In this document: piece after piece, positions 1-6,454 of the stretch
Layout of the letters: every line of letters starts with the position of its first letter
How positions within the stretch are numbered: position 1 is the stretch's first letter
From: Bacteroidales bacterium
Lineage (GTDB): Bacteria > Bacteroidota > Bacteroidia > Bacteroidales > P3
NCBI GenBank assembly: GCA_016292015.1
Contig: JAEEZY010000017.1
Span: 1-64,000, forward strand
Length of the DNA stretch: 64,000 nucleotides
Direction of reading: 5' to 3'
Notes under the pieces: model-generated
What the model saw: only the letters and a program-made list of their open reading frames with translations
Databases searched by the model: none
Told to the model about the DNA's origin: nothing
Program-made: the position numbers and the translations under genes

Positions 1-50
1 AAGTTTTTCTCCTTTATCAACTAACTCAGACCTGTGAATTGTTGTGCAAT

Positions 51-115
51 AGTGAGAGCAATGAACGCTTGTATTCATTGCTGAACCGAAGCCGACATTG
101 ACTTCGAATGAGGCA
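51..115. repeat. Interspersed hairpin repeat, copy 1
   Basis: First of three related copies, with 1098-1164 and 2141-2205. All begin with AGTGAG, carry an inverted repeat, then a stretch like CCGAAGCCGACATTGACT and end in GGCA. Here the hairpin arms are GCAATGAA and TTCATTGC. No ORF is convincing across it. It may be a REP-like or RNA-level element; the function is unknown. Confidence 0.7.
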
Positions 116-119
116 GCCA

Positions 120-155
120 TCCGTAATCTCCGGAAATTCCGTAAATTCCGAATAA
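120..155. repeat. 9-bp tandem repeat (TCCGnAAnn), four units
   Basis: Four consecutive 9-bp units: TCCGTAATC, TCCGGAAAT, TCCGTAAAT, TCCGAATAA. The same 9-bp family recurs at 2463-2498, at 17414-17449 on the other strand, and as the Ser-Glu-x codons of the kinase gene near 15.8 kb. This copy directly follows hairpin repeat copy 1. Confidence 0.7.
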
Positions 156-165
156 CCCCCCGACA

Positions 166-200
166 GAAAAAAAAGTGCTGGATTACAAAATTCAGCACCT
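166..200 (-). terminator. Rho-independent terminator after the YoeB-type locus
   Basis: On the minus strand a stem formed by GTGCTG and CAGCAC is followed by eight T residues. It lies about 20 bases beyond the toxin stop codon, so it probably ends the toxin-antitoxin transcript. Confidence 0.75.
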
Positions 201-222
201 CAGAAACTGTAAACGATCTCTG

Positions 223-501
223 TCACTTATCACTATAATGCCCGTAGGCTGTGAGAACGTCCACATGTACCACGTTTTCTATGATCTCGTAAACCAGGCG
301 GTGCTTTTTCGTGATACGACGGCTCCATAATGAACCGTTGACGCCCTTTAACCGTTCCGGTTTGCCTGTGCCTGATTGTGGGTGGTCGTAAAGTTCGCCG
401 ATGAGACAGAGTGCCTTCTGGTATGCTTTGGGCTCGCTCAGGCTCAATTTCTTAAGGTCCTGTTGAGCCTACTCCTTGATTTCCACACTGTAGCGACTCA
501 T
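223..501 (-). pseudogene. YoeB-type mRNA interferase toxin with an in-frame TAG
   Basis: The reading frame from ATG at 501 encodes MSRYSVEIKE, then TAG at 469-471, then AQQDLKKLSLSEP and a full YoeB core. The core has the GKPERLKG, WSRRITKKHRLVYE and C-terminal YGHYSDK segments typical of the RelE/YoeB family, whose members cleave mRNA at the ribosome. Restoring one codon gives 92 residues, a normal family length. The ATG overlaps the antitoxin stop as ATGA, the usual coupled arrangement, which supports 501 as the ancestral start. A TTG at 447 could give a 74-residue product lacking the first strand, but this is unlikely to be active. Alternatives are a sequencing error or a nonsense suppressor. 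Confidence 0.8.
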
Positions 502-734
502 AGGCTTCGAATATACTGGTCAAGCTCTGCTACATTGTTGAACGTCACGCCAGGCTGCTTCCCGGCCTCCTCCACACGTGCAAAAAACTCCTTGCTGGAC
601 ATCTCCGCTGAGACGTTCTCTTTTTCTGCCGCAAGTTTCCGCAGATATTTCACAGCCCGTTTCAGCAGATTCTCGTCCTCTGCGATGATGCTCATATTAC
701 GGAGCATCTCAGCGTTTAATTCCATTGAAGTCAT
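498..734 (-). CDS. Putative antitoxin of the YoeB-type locus
   Basis: A 78-residue, highly charged protein placed immediately upstream of, and overlapping by four bases, a YoeB-type toxin. The position, size and coupling identify it as the antitoxin. The sequence is not an obvious YefM/Phd match: residues 5-40 look helical, and the acidic tail ending FNNVAELDQYIRSL is the sort of segment that wraps a toxin. A good TATCTTTGC promoter lies 25 bases upstream. Type II antitoxins normally repress their own operon and neutralise the toxin. Here the frame is intact although the toxin frame is broken. ATG codons at 734 and 725 are both possible starts. Confidence 0.7.
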   Translation of the reverse strand: MTSMELNAEMLRNMSIIAEDENLLKRAVKYLRKLAAEKENVSAEMSSKEFFARVEEAGKQPGVTFNNVAELDQYIRSL

Positions 735-758
735 AATATTGGCTTTTCAAGTTCATCT

Positions 759-767
759 GCAAAGATA
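759..767 (-). promoter_or_regulatory. Bacteroidota -7 promoter element for the YoeB-type locus
   Basis: The minus strand reads TATCTTTGC, matching TAnnTTTG. It sits 25 bases before the antitoxin ATG, giving a short leader of roughly 18 bases. Confidence 0.7.
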
Positions 768-802
768 CAACATTTTTCAAAATCCGTCTCCAACCGCCCC
801 AT

Positions 803-890
803 CCACACTAACACATTCAGGCATTCAAGCATTCACACATTCCCACATTAGCACATTCACGCATTCACACATTAACACATTCACGCAATC
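803..890. repeat. 8-bp tandem repeat (ACACATTC type), eleven units
   Basis: Consecutive 8-mers such as ACACATTC, AGGCATTC, AAGCATTC, CCACATTA, GCACATTC and ACGCATTC. The period is strict while bases vary. A related array lies at 2201-2264. The period is not a multiple of three, so it is not a coding repeat. Confidence 0.8.
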
Positions 891-1097
891 CCACACCATC
901 CCTCTCCCTATCGACCTTCAACCTATCAACACATCAACCTTCAAAATTCGAAATTCAAAATTGAAAAGAATATCCGTCTCCCCCTCTCTACGGGAGAGGG
1001 GGTTGGGGGGGGTGAGGCTTTCTGTGCATTTCAGCGGCGTTCTCGCCGCTGCATACCCCCTCAAAATTCAAAGTTCAACATTCAAATGTCGTGCAAG

Positions 1098-1164
1098 AGT
1101 GAGTGCAAGACAAGCTCGCTTGAATATTGCCGAACCGCAGACGACATTGACTCCGAAGAAGGCA
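1098..1164. repeat. Interspersed hairpin repeat, copy 2
   Basis: Second copy of the repeat seen at 51-115. It begins AGTGAGTGCAAG and ends CCGAACCGCAGACGACATTG, ACTCCGAAGAAGGCA. Its hairpin arms are more degenerate than in copies 1 and 3. It is followed, as copy 1 is, by 9-bp units of the TCCGGAAAT type. Confidence 0.6.
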
Positions 1165-1268
1165 AATTTGAAATATTCCCTCCGGAAATTCCGAAAAAAA
1201 CGTGCCGCCGGCATGTAATCCTAATAACCCCACACTAAGCCGAAGGCTCAGTGCGGGGTCACTCACTC

Positions 1269-1295
1269 AAAAAGAAAAGCGTGTCAGAGACACGC
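1269..1295 (-). terminator. Rho-independent terminator after higBA
   Basis: On the minus strand GCGTGTC and GACACGC form a tight stem with a three-base loop, followed by TTTTCTTTTT. It starts about 19 bases beyond the antitoxin stop codon. Confidence 0.8.
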
Positions 1296-1313
1296 CACTA
1301 CCATGTTTTCTTC

Positions 1314-1640
1314 TTACCATAGTGCCACCTTGCCCATTTCTCCGAGATCAAGACAGGCGGCTTTTGCTCCGAGAGCTTGGAATGCGCGGACAATGGTCGA
1401 GAAGGTAACACCCTTGCCGCTTTCTATTTTCGACACCTGAGCCTTTTGCACTCCCATCCGCTCGCCTAATTGCTCTTGCGTCAAGCCCTTTTTCTTGCGA
1501 GTCTCCTTGATAGCTTCCCCTATCAGATATTCCCGTGCGCCTGCTGCCACTCGTGCGTCAAAGTCATCCCTCTTGGGAGTCCCTTTCTTGCCGTAGTATT
1601 TCTCAAGCATCTCCTCGTGTGTCATAGTCTTCTTTTCCAT
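1314..1640 (-). CDS. higA: HigA-type XRE-family antitoxin
   Basis: A 108-residue protein with a C-terminal helix-turn-helix of the XRE/Cro class at residues 40-95, including KGLTQEQLGERMGVQKAQVS and KIESGKGVTFSTIVRAFQAL. Such proteins bind their own operator and neutralise a HigB/RelE toxin. The gene begins four bases after the toxin stop, the toxin-first order typical of higBA loci. A long N-terminal region (residues 1-39) precedes the DNA-binding domain, common in antitoxins paired with Gp49-like toxins. A terminator follows. The symbol is by family and order, not by proven orthology. Met6 at 1625 is an alternative start. Confidence 0.8.
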   Translation of the reverse strand: MEKKTMTHEEMLEKYYGKKGTPKRDDFDARVAAGAREYLIGEAIKETRKKKGLTQEQLGERMGVQKAQVSKIESGKGVTFSTIVRAFQALGAKAACLDLGEMGKVALW

Positions 1641-1644
1641 ATCT

Positions 1645-1974
1645 TTATTTTGTTTTATAGTATTCTTTCATTATTTTTTCAGCATGAGCAATTTCACCTT
1701 GCGGTGTTTTTTGGCTCTTTTTGTCGAAACCGTGTGTTGCTATTACCAGCGATGACTTTGTTTTATCCCAGAATGATAGCAGCCTATATGCGTTGCCTCT
1801 ATATTCAGCACGGAATTCCCACATCTCCGTTCCAATCAGCTTTTTGAATATCTTTACATCCCGCACACCCGACTGCACCAGACCGATGTTGTAAAACATT
1901 TTGTCCCTCGCTTTGTCGTTCAAATTGCTTAGATATTCCTGAGCCTCTGCAAGATATTCGATATCTATGTTCAT
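1645..1974 (-). CDS. higB: HigB/RelE-family toxin (phage Gp49-like)
   Basis: A 109-residue toxin of the RelE/ParE superfamily. The stretch FKKLIGTEMWEFRAEYRGNA followed by YRLLSFWD and LVIATHGFDKKSQKTPQGEI is the Gp49-like (HigB) signature: a Glu-Phe-Arg strand, a hydrophobic strand, then HGFxKKxxKTP. These proteins usually cleave ribosome-bound mRNA. It is the first gene of a two-gene operon with the XRE antitoxin downstream and a TAACTTTGC promoter upstream. Unlike the neighbouring YoeB-type locus, this frame is intact. Confidence 0.85.
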   Translation of the reverse strand: MNIDIEYLAEAQEYLSNLNDKARDKMFYNIGLVQSGVRDVKIFKKLIGTEMWEFRAEYRGNAYRLLSFWDKTKSSLVIATHGFDKKSQKTPQGEIAHAEKIMKEYYKTK

Positions 1975-1996
1975 CTGTCTTCCTTCTTTTGTACTG

Positions 1997-2005
1997 CAAA
2001 GTTAC
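1997..2005 (-). promoter_or_regulatory. Bacteroidota -7 promoter element for higBA
   Basis: The minus strand reads TAACTTTGC, 22 bases before the toxin ATG. Confidence 0.65.
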
Positions 2006-2140
2006 AAAATATTTCCTAAATAAGAAACTTTGTCCCAAAAATTACTTGTTGAAAAACGTAGTGAAAAATATGCAAGCCTCTATAAAAGTGTATGTCGTTC
2101 CATCTTTCCTCTTACTCCACTACCACAATTGTTTTACTAT

Positions 2141-2205
2141 AGTGAGCGCAATAAAAGCTTGTTTTTATTGCTGAGCCGCAGAGACAATGACTCCGAAAGG
2201 AGGCA
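2141..2205. repeat. Interspersed hairpin repeat, copy 3
   Basis: Third copy of the element at 51-115. Its hairpin arms are GCAATAAAA and TTTTATTGC. Compared with copy 1 (GCAATGAA/TTCATTGC) both arms have changed together, so pairing is kept. It sits upstream of the higBA promoter. Confidence 0.7.
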
Positions 2206-2264
2206 TTCACGCACTAACGCATTAACACATTCACGCATTAACACTCTAACACATTCACACATTC
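2201..2264. repeat. 8-bp tandem repeat (ACACATTC type), eight units
   Basis: Units AGGCATTC, ACGCACTA, ACGCATTA, ACACATTC, ACGCATTA, ACACTCTA, ACACATTC, ACACATTC. It begins inside the last bases of hairpin repeat copy 3 and matches the array at 803-890. Confidence 0.8.
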
Positions 2265-2345
2265 AATAAGTGCCGGACCACAAAATCCGGCGCAACGGGA
2301 ATTCTATGGACGACAAGTAATTCTAATAATATGTGTTGTATAAAA

Positions 2346-2455
2346 TTTTGCGATCCTTACACACTTTTCAAAAAAACATTTTGCGATTCTTACACATTTT
2401 TCTTCAAAACATTTTGCGATTAAATCCTCTAAGTCCACCATTAATCCACAATCCA
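2346..2455. repeat. 11-bp tandem repeat with 33-bp higher-order repeat
   Basis: Ten consecutive 11-mers. TTTTGCGATcc occurs three times exactly 33 bp apart (2346, 2379, 2412), separated by TTACACAcTTT-like and TCaaaAAAACA-like 11-mers, then TCCACcATTAA and TCCACAATCCA. The strict 11-bp frame persists after the 33-bp unit fades. Confidence 0.75.
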
Positions 2456-2462
2456 GCTATAA

Positions 2463-2498
2463 TCCGGAATCTCCGTAAAATCCAGAATCTCCGAAAAG
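2463..2498. repeat. 9-bp tandem repeat (TCCGnAAnn), four units
   Basis: Units TCCGGAATC, TCCGTAAAA, TCCAGAATC, TCCGAAAAG, the same family as 120-155. Confidence 0.7.
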
Positions 2499-2583
2499 TC
2501 GTAAATTATGCCATATATAACAAACAGGCAGCCGCTGTGCGACTGCCCTGATTGAATCTAAGTTCTCATAGGATTGTTGGATT

Positions 2584-2619
2584 AAAAAAGTGCAGACTTG
2601 GGAGTCCGCACCTTTTTTC
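2584..2619 (-). terminator. Rho-independent terminator after the 132-residue gene
   Basis: On the minus strand GTGCGGACT and AGTCTGCAC form a stem, followed by six T residues. It abuts the stop codon of the gene that ends at 2620. Confidence 0.75.
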
Positions 2620-3018
2620 TTATTTGTTCTCTAATTTTTCCCTATATAATTTACAGAATTCCATATGAATAACGCGGTAGTATTTTGTCAAAATAGAAAC
2701 CGACGATGTTCCTGATTTGGTTTTTCTTTGGATTGAAGACTTCTCAACCTTTGTAGAGTAATCGTTGCTGTTTTTTAGGATAAGTCTTCCATCTAAATCC
2801 ATTATTATTCCCTTGGCGAGGGTATCGTAGTTAAGGATGTTGTATGGTGGGTATATGTTACTCTTTACAACAATCCATTTCTTTTCAGTATCAAACTCCA
2901 TCAAGTTGAAATGACGGGAGATGCTAGTTAGACCAGGCATTTCCTTATTAACGCATACCCATTTTCTCAACTGCTCTTCAAGGGCATCTGTTATTATCTT
3001 TTTTTGTTGTTCGTCCAT
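2620..3018 (-). CDS. Hypothetical protein, 132 residues
   Basis: Not recognised. The protein has no signal peptide or membrane segment. It opens with a charged helix (MDEQQKKIITDALEEQLRKW), then alternating strands with several aromatic residues, and ends in the basic helix FCKLYREKLENK. A terminator follows directly. It stands alone between the repeat-rich region and the surface-protein block, and its base composition is more AT-rich than the genes beyond 5.9 kb. The frame is open from ATG to stop with normal codon structure, so it is probably a real gene, but nothing in it suggests a role. Confidence 0.55.
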   Translation of the reverse strand: MDEQQKKIITDALEEQLRKWVCVNKEMPGLTSISRHFNLMEFDTEKKWIVVKSNIYPPYNILNYDTLAKGIIMDLDGRLILKNSNDYSTKVEKSSIQRKTKSGTSSVSILTKYYRVIHMEFCKLYREKLENK

Positions 3019-3133
3019 TTGTGTTCCCCTTAATCCGTGTCGGGCGCAACTTCTATTAAATTTTGCCTACTCTTTTCTGGATTTTCGGCTTCCTCCTTTT
3101 GCTTAATTATTTTGTTATTTGTTTAATGATTGA

Positions 3134-5821
3134 CTAATTCGCTTCTTTAACAAGACGTACCGAACGACCATATTTACGATCTAAGCTGACCACCGAAAAA
3201 ACGTTTGAAATGTTACCAAGTGCGAATTCCAGGGTATACGCGCCGTTATCACTGCTGCGCGAACTTGACCAATAGTAGCCCTTTCTAATTGTTTCAGTTA
3301 CATACGTGCCTGGGCGGTAGCCCGTAACAGGCAGGAAAATGCAACCGGCTGACTCTAACTTACCCCACTGGCTGGCGGTATATGTACTACTTTCACATGA
3401 GCCATTGGGTGTGTTGATATTTGTTACAGTCAATCCTGCCGGCATGGTGAATGTGTCGGGGAATATTATCACCCCACTGGTCCCGTTCACCGTTGCTATG
3501 GCGTAACGTGCATTGGTTGTGCCTCCTACGGTCGAAGCACTGCGTGTGTTGATAAGATACTCCCACTCGTTTTTTGTCAACACCCTCCACATTCCTGGCT
3601 GGTTGCCTCCATTCGATATGGCATTATACACTCCCCAGTCGGCTCGGGCGTATGTGCCTGTCAAGTTATTCGTAGTACTGCCGCCTGGAGTATAGTCGCT
3701 ATTATTTGTGCCGTCCGCGGCCCATGGCTGGTATACGTTGGCTCCACTGTTCCAGCCAGACGTACCCCAGCAGAACAAGTCTATCCAGCCTGTGTATGTG
3801 GATGAGATATTTGCGTTGCCTTCACCGATATAGTCGTACTGGTGTTCGGCAAAGCGCCATGTGCCCGTGGCAGTTCCACCACCTGTCACTGTATGGGTTC
3901 CTGTAGTTCTGTATTGCAAGTTGCCTTTCGAGAATCGGACTTTTTTGGTTGAACTTACGGAGAACAAAGCAGAGGATGCTCCGTTAGCGTCAAAACCTCC
4001 TATTATCAAATGTAGGGTATCCACACTTGCACAACCTGCTGAATTGGTATAGGAATATGTGTAGTTGCCACTAGCTGTGTATGTGGTACCATGCCAAGTA
4101 TAGCTGCTGGCAGCGGATTGTGTGACAGAGTTGTGCGTACTTTGTTTTATAGTAAGATGAAGTGTGTCCACGCTGGCACAACCCGATGAATTGGTATATG
4201 AGTATGTATAATTACCACTTGATGAATATGATGTGCTATGCCATGTATATCTGTCGCAGGCACTCTGAGTGACCGAGTTATGTGTACTTTGGGTTGTAAG
4301 ATGAAGTGTGTCGGTACTTGCACAGCCTACGCCGTTGGTATAGTTATAGGTGTAAGTTCCGCTTGCAGTGTAGTTGTTGCCGTGCCACGTGTAACTGTTA
4401 CATGCGGTCTGGCTTTCAGCATTGTGTGTGCCGTGGTTGATGGTCAGGTGCATTGTCAGAATACTGTCATAGCCGTAGCTGTTTGTCAATATATGCTGGT
4501 AGTCGCCCGACACGGTGTATTCTGTGCCGTACCAGTTGAATATCTCGCACTCCACGGCTGTAGTGTCGCCAGTAGTGATTCCAAGTATGGCAAGTTGTTG
4601 AGTCAGCGTGTCAATAACGCTGTCTTGATAGGCGATAATCGAATCAACGCCACGTATTATTGAGTCATATCTGTGCGTGATAGAGTCGAATCTGCTCGTT
4701 ATTGAATCGAACCTATGCGTCCAATCGGCTACAACATCGTTAATCGTCAAGTTCAGCGTCCGCAAGTTCACGGCATCCAAGTCCTCTGTCGGGTCGCTCA
4801 CGGCTTTCAACTGCGAGTTTGCGGCATTGCCTATCGTCGTCACGTCGCCGAGCGACTGCACTTCGGTATAAGAGGTCAGATATCCGGCATCATTGGAAAG
4901 TTCGCTTACGGCTGTCGGTATCGAAGGTAGATTGATAAGGTCATTATAGTCTTTGTCCCATGCTGTAAACACCGGATCACTTTCGCTAGTTACAGCCCCG
5001 CCGTTGTTGATATAGTTCGTTACATATGACGTATCAACATATCCTTGCTGCGTATTGTAGTTAATCACGTAACTGCTGTCAACATAACCGTTCTGCGAAA
5101 TGTAGTTGATGATAGTATCACCCAAATGATACTCGTTCACAATCCGCGACACACTGTCGGCAAGGTTTGGCCTATTGATAAGGTCGTTATAGTCTCCGCT
5201 GAAGCCTGCAGGCAATTTGACAAAACTGCCGCCTGTCAAGTAAATCGTGTCGTTGCTGATGCTCAATATCTGGCTCTCTGTAAAGAATGTTAGGTATCCT
5301 GCGTCGTTGGCGAGTTCGCTTACTGCTGTCGGTATTGTCGGGCGGTTGATAAGGTCATTATAGTCCTTGTCCCATGCTGTAAACACCGGGTCGGTCTCGT
5401 TGTAGTTCACGCCGCCTATTATACTGTCAACCGTGTGTGCCCGCAACGCATACGGCACACTGAACAGCTGCTGCACGGTCTCAAGTGTGTAATTGTTGCC
5501 GCCGGTGGGGTCTATCTCACTTTTTAGGTAGTAAGGCCCTGCCGCCCAGTCGATACCTCCGATGCTGTTCTCCGCAGTGCCTATCAGCATGGTGAAAAGG
5601 CCGTTGGCGTTGGTGTGTACCGTCTGGCGGTCGGTATATACCGCCGTGCCGTCCTCCGTGCCCTGCACTATCGAAAGCTGCACACCCACGTTGCTGTTGC
5701 AGATTAGCCGTCCGTTGGCGTCGCGCACCACGGCTTGGTAGGTCAAAGTCTGCGGCACCTGCGCCCAGACCGACAATGTGGCAACCATAGCCACAACTAA
5801 AAGAATAAAGCTCTTTTTCAT
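3134..5821 (-). CDS. Large exported surface protein with tail-fibre-like repeats and a FISUMP domain
   Basis: A mosaic protein of 895 residues. Residues 1-20 are a signal peptide ending in VWAQ. Residues 22-130 form a conserved N-terminal domain found on Bacteroidota surface proteins (QTLTYQAVVRDANGRLI). Residues 140-320 hold copies of the motif TAWDKDYNDLINxPxIPTAV, followed by SELxNDAGYLT, which resembles phage tail-fibre repeats. Residues 365-400 are a heptad Asp-Ser-Ile run (RFDSITSRFDSI), probably a trimeric coiled coil. Residues 425-607 are four repeats of about 44 residues built on ACxSYTWHGxxYTxSGxYTY. Residues 608-895 are a FISUMP domain with WRVLTKNEWEYL and YYWSSSRSS. There is no T9SS sorting tail, so anchoring is unclear. 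It probably acts in adhesion or surface display. Confidence 0.8.
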   Translation of the reverse strand: MKKSFILLVVAMVATLSVWAQVPQTLTYQAVVRDANGRLICNSNVGVQLSIVQGTEDGTAVYTDRQTVHTNANGLFTMLIGTAENSIGGIDWAAGPYYLKSEIDPTGGNNYTLETVQQLFSVPYALRAHTVDSIIGGVNYNETDPVFTAWDKDYNDLINRPTIPTAVSELANDAGYLTFFTESQILSISNDTIYLTGGSFVKLPAGFSGDYNDLINRPNLADSVSRIVNEYHLGDTIINYISQNGYVDSSYVINYNTQQGYVDTSYVTNYINNGGAVTSESDPVFTAWDKDYNDLINLPSIPTAVSELSNDAGYLTSYTEVQSLGDVTTIGNAANSQLKAVSDPTEDLDAVNLRTLNLTINDVVADWTHRFDSITSRFDSITHRYDSIIRGVDSIIAYQDSVIDTLTQQLAILGITTGDTTAVECEIFNWYGTEYTVSGDYQHILTNSYGYDSILTMHLTINHGTHNAESQTACNSYTWHGNNYTASGTYTYNYTNGVGCASTDTLHLTTQSTHNSVTQSACDRYTWHSTSYSSSGNYTYSYTNSSGCASVDTLHLTIKQSTHNSVTQSAASSYTWHGTTYTASGNYTYSYTNSAGCASVDTLHLIIGGFDANGASSALFSVSSTKKVRFSKGNLQYRTTGTHTVTGGGTATGTWRFAEHQYDYIGEGNANISSTYTGWIDLFCWGTSGWNSGANVYQPWAADGTNNSDYTPGGSTTNNLTGTYARADWGVYNAISNGGNQPGMWRVLTKNEWEYLINTRSASTVGGTTNARYAIATVNGTSGVIIFPDTFTMPAGLTVTNINTPNGSCESSTYTASQWGKLESAGCIFLPVTGYRPGTYVTETIRKGYYWSSSRSSDNGAYTLEFALGNISNVFSVVSLDRKYGRSVRLVKEAN

Positions 5822-5832
5822 GATATTTATTA

Positions 5833-5867
5833 AGTGATTAGTGACTAGTGATTAGTGACTAGTGATT
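5833..5867. repeat. 7-bp tandem repeat (AGTGAtT), five units
   Basis: AGTGATT, AGTGACT, AGTGATT, AGTGACT, AGTGATT lie immediately upstream of the large surface-protein gene. The same 7-mer family recurs at 62448-62475. Confidence 0.75.
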
Positions 5868-5962
5868 TGACAAATGATGTTTTTTCAAGACAAGAATGAC
5901 AAAATAGAAATTGTCCTTTGTTGTTTTTCTTGTCTTTAATGTCCATTGTTTTTTAAATTACC

Positions 5963-6454
5963 TTATTTGGCTTTGACGATGCGGTAGGGCTGCGTGGCTT
6001 TGTCGCTGATGATTCGCAGAAGATATGCTCCAGAGGGATAGTCTCGCATATCTATGCTATGTTCCGCTGTGCGCATGGTCTCCTTTTGCAACAGCCGACC
6101 GTCCACATCGTAGAGCTCATAGTGCATGCCTTCGACGGCTTTGTCGAGACTGACGGTCACGTTGTCTGTCGTCGGGTTGGGATAGACCTTGATGTTGAAG
6201 CCGAAAGGCTCCGCACCCTCTATCTTCAACTCCTCCACACTGTAGGTCTGCTGCACGCCCTCACGCACGTTGGCCGACATTCGCTCACCGTTTGTGACTC
6301 TTTCGTAGGCGGTCTTCACTGCCATCTGCCCCACGGTGTAGCTCACGCTACAGGTGTTCGACTCTGCGTCGCCGCCAGTGGTGGACAATGTCTCCTGTGC
6401 ATTCACGCTTAATCCCGTAAGCAGCAGTGCTGCCAATAATAAAGTCTTTTTCAT
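5963..6454 (-). CDS. Small exported protein with T9SS type A sorting domain
   Basis: A protein of 163 residues. The start at 6454 is chosen because MKKTLLLAALLLTGLSVNAQ is a clear signal peptide and the ATG overlaps the upstream stop as ATGA. Residues 20-80 form a short body (CSVSYTVGQMAVKTAYERVT) found in other T9SS cargo. Residues 90-163 are a type A C-terminal sorting domain: VYPNPTTDNVTVSL, then YELYDVDGRLLQ, then YPSGAYLLRI and a basic end (RIVKAK). The T9SS is expected to export it and anchor it on A-LPS or release it. It is the last of three translationally coupled genes with the beta-barrel and lipoprotein genes upstream. Its own activity is unknown. Confidence 0.85.
   Translation of the reverse strand: MKKTLLLAALLLTGLSVNAQETLSTTGGDAESNTCSVSYTVGQMAVKTAYERVTNGERMSANVREGVQQTYSVEELKIEGAEPFGFNIKVYPNPTTDNVTVSLDKAVEGMHYELYDVDGRLLQKETMRTAEHSIDMRDYPSGAYLLRIISDKATQPYRIVKAK

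Larger units (their letters stand above)
768..1268. other. Gene-free stretch made of short tandem repeats and hairpins
   Basis: No credible gene. Contents in order: eleven 8-bp units of the ACACATTC type (803-890); 7-bp units of the TTCAAAA type (944-971 and near 1064-1085); a hairpin with CCCCTCTC/GAGAGGGG arms (about 980-1002); a hairpin with CAGCGGCG/CGCCGCTG arms (about 1032-1051); hairpin repeat copy 2 (1098-1164); and a long inverted repeat with CCCCACACTAAGCC against GGCTCAGTGCGGGG (1228-1258). A long plus-strand ORF across here is a by-product of the repeats. Confidence 0.6.
2006..2583. other. Gene-free stretch dominated by repeats
   Basis: No credible gene in about 580 bases. It holds hairpin repeat copy 3 (2141-2205), an 8-bp array that shares its last bases (2201-2264), a small hairpin with GCCGGA/TCCGGC arms (2272-2291), an 11-bp array with 33-bp higher-order structure (2346-2455) and a 9-bp array (2463-2498). 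Confidence 0.6.

Noticed and set aside
376..1218. Plus-strand ORF of 280 codons
   Set aside because: It runs over the antitoxin gene antisense and through 8-bp and 7-bp repeats, which produce repeated HSHI-like peptides; no protein features.
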